Origin: an uncultured Chitinophaga sp.
GTDB taxonomy: Bacteria > Bacteroidota > Bacteroidia > Chitinophagales > Chitinophagaceae
Reading direction: 5' to 3'
Assembly (NCBI RefSeq): GCF_937874145.1
Contig: NZ_CALNBI010000065.1
Location: 1-17,882, forward strand
DNA length: 17,882 nt
In this document: piece by piece, positions 7,747 through 13,359 of the stretch
Layout of the letters: each line of letters begins with the position of its first letter
Numbering within the stretch: the stretch's first letter is position 1
Notes under the pieces: generated by a model
Databases searched by the model: none
What the model was told of the DNA's origin: nothing
The model's input: the letters and a program-made list of their open reading frames with translations, nothing else
Program-made: the position numbers and the translations under genes

Positions 7747-8760
7747 CTACAACAACCGCATCACCGCCCCTACGATATGCTCCGGCGCCAGCTCTTCCAT
7801 ACACGCGTGATCCCCGCGGAAGCAGGGTTTGCTGCCGAATACGGAACAGGGCCGGCAATATAAATCCAGCTGCACGGCATTCTCCGCGCTCTGTCCGAAT
7901 CCCATGAAACCCGCGTAGGGATGCGTGGCGCCCCATACGGATACCACCGGCACGCCATACAGCGATGCCAGGTGCATATTCGCGGAATCCATGCTCACCA
8001 TGAGTTGCAGGCCGCTGATGATCTTCAGTTCCTCTTCAAGCGAATGTTTGCCGGCTACCACCTGCAAACCGTTTACACGGTTGGCCAGCGCTTCCAGCTT
8101 CGCTGTTTCTTCCTTTCCGCCGCCGAACAGCAGGATTTCAGCATCCGTGCGCTCGCGCAACTGGCGGATCACCACCTCCATTTTTTCGATGGGGTACGTT
8201 TTCTCGCGGTAGGTGGCGAACGGCGCGATGCCGATCTGCTGTTTGGCAGCGGGCTTTCGCGGCAGCGTTCCCAACGTATCCGCGGATACGGGGTAGCCCA
8301 GCTTCGCGAAAACAGCGCGGTAACGGTCGATGGTGGAGGTAAGCGGCTGGAGGATTTTATTGTCTTTTCGCGTGAGCGCCTTCTTCCCGGCTCTGCCTTT
8401 GTCGATCACCGCCACTTTTACGGCCGTAAGGCGGAAAAAGGAACGGATGATCTGGCTGCGGAGCACCTGGTGGAGGTCCGCCATGGCGCGGATGCCCGGG
8501 TATTGCGCGCGGACGCTCCGGAAGAGGCGGAAAAGGCCGTTGACGCCCTTGTGCTCGCCCTTGAGGTCAGCCGGCACGAATATCAGCCGGGGAATCCCCT
8601 GGCAGAGCGCGCCCCAGTTTTTATTGGTGACAAAAACGATGGTAAGGTCCGGATACGTATCCAGCACCTGTTTCATAACGGGAATGGTCATGGCCACATC
8701 GCCCATGGCGCTGAACCGCACGGCCAGCAGGGTCGTTTTATTGACCGGATTTTTGCCCAT
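7747..8760 (-). CDS. Glycosyltransferase family 9, LPS heptosyltransferase-like
   Basis: This 337-residue cytoplasmic enzyme has a GT-B fold of family GT9, whose members (WaaC, WaaF, WaaQ) add ADP-heptose-type sugars to the lipopolysaccharide core. The N-terminal motif LLAVRFSAMGDVAMTIPVMK (11-30) is the family acceptor-side signature. The donor-side signature is SMDSANMHLASLYGVPVVSV at 256-275, followed by WGATHP. The central FATYREKTYP and EILLFGGGKEE segments fit the inter-domain and donor-domain strands. A C-terminal cysteine cluster (residues 302, 305, 313 and 320; CRPC, then C, then C) is notable and could be a metal site or disulfides. The start ATG at 8758-8760 overlaps the end of the DUF4254 gene by 23 bases, so the two are translated together. 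The exact sugar donor and acceptor are unknown; no gene symbol is given because WaaC, WaaF and WaaQ are not separable here. Confidence 0.93.
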   Translation of the reverse strand: MGKNPVNKTTLLAVRFSAMGDVAMTIPVMKQVLDTYPDLTIVFVTNKNWGALCQGIPRLIFVPADLKGEHKGVNGLFRLFRSVRAQYPGIRAMADLHQVLRSQIIRSFFRLTAVKVAVIDKGRAGKKALTRKDNKILQPLTSTIDRYRAVFAKLGYPVSADTLGTLPRKPAAKQQIGIAPFATYREKTYPIEKMEVVIRQLRERTDAEILLFGGGKEETAKLEALANRVNGLQVVAGKHSLEEELKIISGLQLMVSMDSANMHLASLYGVPVVSVWGATHPYAGFMGFGQSAENAVQLDLYCRPCSVFGSKPCFRGDHACMEELAPEHIVGAVMRLL

Positions 8761-9349
8761 AGAGAACGGGGTTGAGCGAGGGATCGTTGTACATTTTCAT
8801 CTGCTTGTACACTTTCATGTACTTGCGGCCTTTGGAAATATCTTCCAGCAGCGCTTCGATGGCGGTGGATAAGTCGCGCTGCTGCTCCAGCAACACGTCC
8901 AGCTTGCGGGCGCAGGCTTCGCGATGGGCTTCGGTGGCATCGGGGCGCGTGGCTTCTTCCCGCATGTGATAAATTTTCAGGCCGAGGATCGACAGGCGGT
9001 CGATGGCCCAGGCGGGGCTTTCGGTGTTGATGGCAGCCGAAGGCGCGGGCGTTACGTCTTTATATTTTTCAAGAAAATAGCTGTCGATGTATTCGACCAT
9101 ATCGGTCCGTTCCTGGTTGGAGCGGTCGATCCAGCGCTTCATTTCCAGCGCTTTCACGGGGTCGATGGCGGGGTCGCGGATCACGTCTTCCAGGTGCCAC
9201 TGAACGGTATCGATCCAGTTTTTGGCGTACAGGAGATGTTCTACGGAGGCGTTTTCATAAGGGTTCCGGACCGCCCGGTGGATGTCGTCGGCCACATGGT
9301 AGTCGCGGATGCTCTGGTCAAAAATTTCGATGCAAAGTGCGGTAAACAT
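8738..9349 (-). CDS. DUF4254 domain-containing protein
   Basis: This is a 203-residue, mainly helical cytoplasmic protein with no signal peptide. It matches the DUF4254 pattern: IFDQSIRDYH (9-18), NPYENASVEHLLYAKNWIDT, VQWHLEDVIRDPAIDPVKAL, RWIDRSNQERTDMVEYIDSY and NTESPAWAIDRLSILGLKIY, then a charged C-terminal region. The start MFTALCIEIFDQSI agrees with the family N-terminus. It overlaps the downstream GT9 gene by 23 bases, suggesting translational coupling and a shared role in LPS or glycan assembly; from memory this pairing is common in Bacteroidota, but no biochemical function is established. A -7-like box and a terminator-like hairpin lie almost against the start codon (see separate entries). 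Confidence 0.92.
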   Translation of the reverse strand: MFTALCIEIFDQSIRDYHVADDIHRAVRNPYENASVEHLLYAKNWIDTVQWHLEDVIRDPAIDPVKALEMKRWIDRSNQERTDMVEYIDSYFLEKYKDVTPAPSAAINTESPAWAIDRLSILGLKIYHMREEATRPDATEAHREACARKLDVLLEQQRDLSTAIEALLEDISKGRKYMKVYKQMKMYNDPSLNPVLYGQKSGQ

Positions 9350-9353
9350 GCAG

Positions 9354-9361
9354 CAAATGTA
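9354..9361 (-). promoter_or_regulatory. -7-like box almost touching the DUF4254 start codon
   Basis: On the minus strand TACATTTG matches TAnnTTTG and ends only 4 bases before the ATG at 9349-9347. If used, transcription would begin at or within a base or two of the ATG and give a leaderless mRNA. No TTG/TTTG is seen at the expected -33 distance, so this could be chance. Confidence 0.35.
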
Positions 9362-9392
9362 AATAAAAAAGCACGCTGTGGAAACAGTGTGC
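9361..9392 (-). terminator. Intrinsic terminator or attenuator just upstream of the DUF4254 gene
   Basis: On the minus strand the 8-pair stem GCACACTG / CAGCGTGC (one G-T pair, loop TTTCCA) is followed by TTTTTTATTT. This has the form of a rho-independent terminator pointing into the DUF4254 gene, only about 12 bases before its ATG. It either ends a transcript arising in the upstream spacer or attenuates expression of DUF4254 and GT9. Confidence 0.7.
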
Positions 9393-9785
9393 CGGGCATA
9401 AAATCATGTGAATGTTCGAGAATGCAATTGTGTAGGCTTTCAATGGTTCTCTAAAGAGGGCTTCGATGATTTTCGGAATACACGAAACCTTCCGCTGACC
9501 ATGTGGTGCCGGCATGTTGGAGACGCCCGCAACACGGCCGGCAACAATAGTCAGATATAATTGATAGGAAAATCGTAGTGGAGATTTTCCATGCCTTTCT
9601 GGTTAATGATCTGTGGCAGGAAGTGCGGTTTCAGGGTTATCGGGTCTTAAGCGTGTCTTGCTAAATTGGCATTTCCTGGTCTTCTTCCTCTAAATTACGC
9701 CACATGCCTGTATTATTCCCGCAGTGATGAAAATTCTGTGTTATCACTTGCAATGAATTGATTTCTGCCCCCTTATACACGCAAA

Positions 9786-9816
9786 AAGCCGCGCAAACCA
9801 TCTGTCTGCGCGGCTT
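9786..9816 (-). terminator. Intrinsic terminator of the amino acid permease gene
   Basis: On the minus strand AAGCCGCGCA and TGCGCGGCTT form a perfect 10-pair stem with an 11-base loop, followed by TTT (five T in all counting the last two stem bases). It begins 18 bases after the stop of the permease gene at 9835. Confidence 0.9.
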
Positions 9817-9834
9817 CCCGGTATTGAAACCCAA

Positions 9835-11265
9835 TTATTTGATCTCTTTTCTCGCAGCGAAATACAAAGGAATCCCCAACAGGATGATCCCCAATCCCGG
9901 CACGGCGTATTCCGGCTCATAAATAAGCAGCAGCACGGCCAGCGACAATGCCACCAATACGTACAGTGCCGGCAGCACGGGATAGCCGAAGGCTTTGTAG
10001 CTCCGGGGGATATCCGGACGCGTCCTGCGCAGCACGAAAATCCCGATGATCGTAATGACGTAGAAAAGCAACACCCCGAAGATCACCATGGTCAGCAGGT
10101 CGCCGTATTTGCCGCTGAGGCAAAGCAGAGATGCCCAAAGGCACTGGATCCACAGCCCCGTACCCGGAACGTCGTAATTGTTGAGCGTGCCCGCCTTGCG
10201 GAAGAAAAGCCCGTCTTTGGCCATGGTATAGTAAATCCTGGCCCCCGAGAGGATCAGCCCATTGTTGCAACCGAACGTCGATATGATGATCATTACCGCG
10301 ATGGTAACGGCCCCTAAACCCGGGCCAAAGATCCTTTCCGCAGCAGCCACACCTACCCTGTCTTGCTCAGCGAACGCGATCTCTTCCAAAGGCAGTACGG
10401 AGAGGTACATCAGATTTGCGGAAACGTAAATGATGGTGACGATGAATGTTCCCAGGAAAAGGGCGCGCCCAATATTCTTCTCCGGATTTTTAATCTCCCC
10501 GGCAATGAACGTAACGTTGTTCCAGGCGTCGCTGGAGAACAGGGTGCCTTTCATGGATACGGCGATCGCGCCCAGGAAAGCCATCCCGCTAAGCGCTGTC
10601 GTCACCAATCTGCCATCGTCCCATTTCAGGTTCGATGTTTCCCATGCATTGGTCCAGTTGGCGTTCCATATTTCGGCTTTAGCACCGATCAGCAGCCCGA
10701 AAACGATCAGGCCGAACAGGGAGAAGAGTTTGGTGAAAGTGAATACGGTCTGGATGATCTTCCCGTTTTTCACCCCTTTGGTATTGATCCAGGTAAGGAG
10801 TACGATGGAAAGGATGGCGATGATCTGGGCCATATTGACCGAAAAATTCCAGCTTCCCAGCGGCACCGCGAACAGGACGTTGGTTTCCGCGAGCCCCGGC
10901 GCCAGGTACCCCAGGTACTTGGCGAAAGCCATTGCCACGGCGGCAATAGTTCCCGTCTGGATCACGCCGAACTGCGTCCACCCGAAAAGAAAAGCGATAA
11001 ATGGATTGTAAGCTTCGCGCAGGTAAACATACTGGCCGCCGGCCTTCGGGAACATCCCGGAAAGCTCACCGTAGCTGAGGGCGGCGATCAGCGTCACCAC
11101 GCCGGCCAGCACCCACATGGCCATCATCCAGCCCGACGAGCCCATGGAACGGGCCACCTCGGCGGATACGATGAAAATGCCGGAACCGATCATGGAGCCC
11201 GCCACGATCATCGTGGCGTCAACAAGACTCAAAGTAGGCTTGAAAGAATGCGTAGGGTTGGACAT
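9835..11265 (-). CDS. APC-superfamily amino acid permease
   Basis: This is a 476-residue inner-membrane amino acid transporter of the APC superfamily, with about 12 hydrophobic segments. The first helix carries the family's substrate-binding signature GSMIGSGIFIVSAEVAR (23-39); the unwound GSG motif is typical of LAT-type and related permeases. The second helix region ALSYGELSGMFPKAGGQYVY is the other classical block, and the sixth-helix and later regions (AFLGAIAVSMKGTLFSSDAWN, GEIKNPEKNIGRALFLGTFI) fit APC members that exchange or import neutral amino acids. The C-terminus ends with helices and FAARKEIK. The substrate cannot be fixed. The start ATG at 11263-11265 lies 32 bases from the ompH-like gene's terminator, with an exact tandem 11-base repeat between them. 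It has its own terminator downstream. Confidence 0.95.
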   Translation of the reverse strand: MSNPTHSFKPTLSLVDATMIVAGSMIGSGIFIVSAEVARSMGSSGWMMAMWVLAGVVTLIAALSYGELSGMFPKAGGQYVYLREAYNPFIAFLFGWTQFGVIQTGTIAAVAMAFAKYLGYLAPGLAETNVLFAVPLGSWNFSVNMAQIIAILSIVLLTWINTKGVKNGKIIQTVFTFTKLFSLFGLIVFGLLIGAKAEIWNANWTNAWETSNLKWDDGRLVTTALSGMAFLGAIAVSMKGTLFSSDAWNNVTFIAGEIKNPEKNIGRALFLGTFIVTIIYVSANLMYLSVLPLEEIAFAEQDRVGVAAAERIFGPGLGAVTIAVMIIISTFGCNNGLILSGARIYYTMAKDGLFFRKAGTLNNYDVPGTGLWIQCLWASLLCLSGKYGDLLTMVIFGVLLFYVITIIGIFVLRRTRPDIPRSYKAFGYPVLPALYVLVALSLAVLLLIYEPEYAVPGLGIILLGIPLYFAARKEIK

Positions 11266-11270
11266 GTAGA

Positions 11271-11293
11271 GGTTGATAAAATGGTTGATAAAA
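11271..11293. repeat. Tandem 11-base repeat upstream of the permease start
   Basis: GGTTGATAAAA occurs twice (11271-11281 and 11283-11293) with a 12-base period. On the minus strand this reads TTTTATCAACC twice, ending 5 bases before the permease ATG. The distal copy overlaps the T-rich tail of the ompH-like terminator. It could be an operator, a leader element or a local duplication. Confidence 0.8.
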
Positions 11294-11297
11294 GAAA

Positions 11298-11319
11298 ATC
11301 CCGGTTGCTACACCGGGAT
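11298..11319 (-). terminator. Intrinsic terminator of the OmpH-like gene
   Basis: On the minus strand ATCCCGGT and ACCGGGAT form a perfect 8-pair stem around the loop GTAGCA, followed by TTTCTTTT. It lies 20 bases after the stop of the OmpH-like gene and just upstream of the permease start, so the permease is expressed by readthrough or from a promoter overlapping this region. Confidence 0.82.
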
Positions 11320-11339
11320 CAAACGCAGAAATCGTTTAA

Positions 11340-11936
11340 TTATTTTTTCGGAGCTTCCTGGTTCAGCGCCTGGATCACTTCCGCCGTGATGTTGTACGCT
11401 TCGTCCTTAAACAAGATATTGGAAGCGCCCGCACGGTATGAGAAGATAAAGGCGTAGCGGTTGCCGTTTACCGTTTTAATCGTTTCTTCCAGTCTTTTCT
11501 GCAGGTCTTCGGAGAACTGCGCTTCCTGGGTTTGCAGCTGCGCGATGAGGTTCTGGCGGTTTACCTCGTGCTGTTGCGCCTTGCGCTGGAGGCTGGCTTC
11601 AGCCGCCTGGCCCTGCGCCTGCGTCATGGTAGGCGCCTGTTGCTGGAGGGCCTGCAGTTCGTTCTGCAATGCGCGCTCGCGGCCGGCGATCTCATTCTGG
11701 GCGGCTTCTTTCTTGCGGTCCAGTTCTGCTTTTTTGTCTTTGAAATAATCGTAGTGAGCTTCCAGCGAATCAATATCTACATAGGCAAGCTTTTGTACGC
11801 CGGCAGCGGCATTTACGGAAGAGTCCGCACCGGATTTGGGAGCGGATTTACCGTTGTTTTGCTGACAGGCCGCAAATACGCCGGCGATCGCCATCAGAAA
11901 TAAACCATTTTTCACAATAAGTTGACGGGTGTGCAT
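11340..11936 (-). CDS. OmpH/Skp-like periplasmic chaperone lipoprotein
   Basis: This 198-residue envelope protein resembles OmpH/Skp, a holdase that carries unfolded outer-membrane proteins across the periplasm. A lipoprotein signal (MHTRQLIVKNGLFLMAIAG, lipobox FAA-C with cysteine 24) implies membrane anchoring, unlike the soluble E. coli Skp; the -3 residue is phenylalanine rather than the usual leucine. A short polar linker (SAPKSGADSSVNAAAG) follows. The OmpH core then begins with the typical first strand KLAYVDIDSLEAHYDYF (49-65). A long Ala/Gln/Glu-rich coiled coil covers about 66-155, and the core closes with KTVNGNRYAFIFSYRAGASN and AEVIQALNQ, the usual small beta-helix end. Bacteroidota often have several OmpH paralogues, and this lipidated one stands alone here between the permease and phosphodiesterase genes. 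It has its own terminator downstream. Confidence 0.9.
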   Translation of the reverse strand: MHTRQLIVKNGLFLMAIAGVFAACQQNNGKSAPKSGADSSVNAAAGVQKLAYVDIDSLEAHYDYFKDKKAELDRKKEAAQNEIAGRERALQNELQALQQQAPTMTQAQGQAAEASLQRKAQQHEVNRQNLIAQLQTQEAQFSEDLQKRLEETIKTVNGNRYAFIFSYRAGASNILFKDEAYNITAEVIQALNQEAPKK

Positions 11937-12071
11937 GTTGATCGGTAGATTTTTAGTACGCTTGGATATTATGAGATTGTTGCGGCGGCTAAAATAACAT
12001 TTTTGGGATATAAAAAAACGTTAAAAAGAAAATAGTGGAAAGATAGGTCAGACAAGGATTTGCAGGTACAT

Positions 12072-12110
12072 TCCCCCTTAAAAACGAAAAAGGGGGACAT
12101 CGTCCCCCTT
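12072..12110 (-). terminator. Terminator of the phosphodiesterase gene, with competing hairpins
   Basis: On the minus strand AAGGGGGAC / GTCCCCCTT forms a 9-pair stem with a 3-base loop (12110-12090), followed by TTTCGTTTTT, a good intrinsic terminator 8 bases after the stop at 12119. A second AAGGGGGA copy (12079-12072) can instead pair with the inner TCCCCCTT (12097-12090), so two mutually exclusive hairpins are possible. Confidence 0.88.
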
Positions 12111-12118
12111 CATTATCA

Positions 12119-13141
12119 TTACTTTTTCACCTTTTCTAGCGCAATTTCCGGCTCGTCCGTGGTCAGGAAATCGGTCCCGGCCCTGAGGTAAGTATCCATC
12201 TGCGCCGGATCGTTCACGGTCCAGATGTTTACCGTCACCCCGCTTTTCTTAGCCTGCTGGAAGATAGACATGTCTTTATCGATGACCTTCCAGGCGTAGT
12301 CGAAGCCCCAGATGCCGTCGGCCTTCAGTTCCGCGGGCGACTTGTCGCCGTTAAGATAGGCCACCTTGGCATGGGGGTCGAGGGCCACCAGTTTCTTGCA
12401 GATATTGTAATCGAAGCTGATATACAGCATCCAGGCCTGTGATTTGTGCTTGCGGATGAGGTCGTAGCACGACTGCGCCAGCTGCTCGCCGCGGCCGGTT
12501 TTGGAAGGTTTCAGTTCCAGCACCAGGCGGGTGATGTTTTGCTTCATGCCGTCTTCCAGGTATTGCTCGAACGTGGGCACGCGGTCGCCGTTCTTCAGCT
12601 CGATGGCCGTCAGGTCCGCGATGCTCGTTTCTTCCACGGTTTTGCCGCCGATATGGGGATCGTGGGAAAGTACGGGCACGCCGTCTTTCGACAACCATAC
12701 GTCAAATTCAGTGCCTTCGCAGCCCAGGCGCACCGCCTCGCGCAGCGAAGTGATGGAATTCTGGCTGCCGGCCGTGTGCTTCCACGCGCCACGGTGGGCC
12801 ACGATCTTGTTACGCGCGAAATCGTCCTTAACAAAAATAAACGGCTCTTTCTGGCCATTCAATTCCAGCGTCACCGCATATTGCATGGCGGAAGACGCGT
12901 CGATGCTTTTCTTCTTTTTCAAACGCACTTCTCCCTTCTTCCCGATCGTGAACAGGCCGGAAGTATCTTCCGCCAGCCTCACGCCTTTTGCAGCGCCCTC
13001 CGGCGTATATACCTGCCCGATCACTGCGCCGGCCTTGCCTTTCGGAATGGTGTAATTGTCCAGGTGAAATGCGGGCGCCTGCCCGTTCACCGCCGCAGCG
13101 GCCAGTAATGCCGGAATCATCATTCGATAACGTAGACGCAT
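12119..13141 (-). CDS. Secreted glycerophosphodiester phosphodiesterase
   Basis: This exported enzyme hydrolyses glycerophosphodiesters to glycerol-3-phosphate and an alcohol (UgpQ/GlpQ-type GDPD domain). It is 340 residues with a signal peptide at about 1-20 (MRLRYRMMIPALLAAAAVNG). Residues about 25-105 form an extra small domain of beta-sandwich character (FTIGKKGEVRL and YAVTLELNG) that resembles a cadherin-like or Big-type fold; this is uncertain. The catalytic domain starts near 108. It shows H116-R117-G118, then NSITSLREAVRLGCEGTEFD with E145 and D147, and LSHDP with H160; these correspond to the catalytic histidines and metal ligands of the family. Later signatures are LVLELKP and TVNIWTVNDPAQMD near the C-terminus. 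The barrel length is normal for the family. It ends in its own hairpin terminator. A role in phospholipid-derived phosphate or glycerol salvage in the periplasm is inferred. Confidence 0.94.
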   Translation of the reverse strand: MRLRYRMMIPALLAAAAVNGQAPAFHLDNYTIPKGKAGAVIGQVYTPEGAAKGVRLAEDTSGLFTIGKKGEVRLKKKKSIDASSAMQYAVTLELNGQKEPFIFVKDDFARNKIVAHRGAWKHTAGSQNSITSLREAVRLGCEGTEFDVWLSKDGVPVLSHDPHIGGKTVEETSIADLTAIELKNGDRVPTFEQYLEDGMKQNITRLVLELKPSKTGRGEQLAQSCYDLIRKHKSQAWMLYISFDYNICKKLVALDPHAKVAYLNGDKSPAELKADGIWGFDYAWKVIDKDMSIFQQAKKSGVTVNIWTVNDPAQMDTYLRAGTDFLTTDEPEIALEKVKK

Positions 13142-13210
13142 GGTAATGTGTTTTCTATGCTTGTTTAATATTTCGTCAACTTACAGATTATTATGTTCTG
13201 CTTTCATATC

Positions 13211-13227
13211 AGTTACATAAAGTTACA
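13211..13227. repeat. Tandem AGTTACA repeat upstream of the phosphodiesterase gene
   Basis: AGTTACA occurs at 13211-13217 and 13221-13227, a spacing of exactly one helical turn (10 bases), about 70 bases upstream of the phosphodiesterase ATG. A regulator site is possible but not shown. A near-match to the -7 box, TATTTTG, with one base too few in the spacer, lies beside it on the minus strand. Confidence 0.45.
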
Positions 13228-13310
13228 AAATACGGTGGCGAACGGATAAATCCAAGGGCTTCCGGGGCTTTTTAATAAGAACTTAATATGGTCGTGGGGG
13301 TAAATAAAAA

Positions 13311-13337
13311 AAGGCCGCCCCGGTTGGGAGCGGCCTT
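13311..13337 (-). terminator. Intrinsic terminator of the rpoBC operon
   Basis: On the minus strand AAGGCCGC / GCGGCCTT form an 8-pair stem with an 11-base loop that can add CCC/GGG pairs, then TTTTTATTTA (seven T in a row counting two stem bases). It lies 22 bases after the rpoC stop at 13360. Confidence 0.92.
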
Positions 13338-13359
13338 GGAATATGATTCGGTGCGAGAC

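Larger units (their letters stand above)
9350..9834. other. Gene-poor, AT-richer spacer with terminators and short broken reading frames
   Basis: No convincing gene lies in these 485 bases. Minus-strand terminators sit at both ends (9371-9392 and 9786-9816), and a perfect 8-pair inverted repeat (GGAAAATC / GATTTTCC, 8-base loop) is at 9567-9590. Two short minus-strand frames read like decayed coding sequence. One, 9801-9661, ends MWRNLEEEDQEMPI. The other, 9646-9551, is out of frame with the first, is preceded by a stop, and ends INQKGMENLHYDFPINYI. Neither has a good start or ribosome site. They may be remnants of one small gene or of a mobile element. A 65-codon frame at 9515-9318 crosses the DUF4254 start and is probably not real. 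Confidence 0.5.

Noticed and set aside
9318..9515. A 65-codon minus-strand frame crossing the DUF4254 start
   Set aside because: It overlaps the terminator hairpin and the start of a well-supported gene, and shows no ribosome site or recognisable domain.
10363..11457. A 364-codon plus-strand frame opposite the permease
   Set aside because: The translated product is Gly/His/Asp/Gln-rich without hydrophobic or family pattern, while the minus strand encodes a clear APC transporter.
13221..13232. TATTTTG on the minus strand as a promoter of the phosphodiesterase gene
   Set aside because: It has only one base instead of two between TA and TTTG, and no -33 partner, so it was not called as a promoter.
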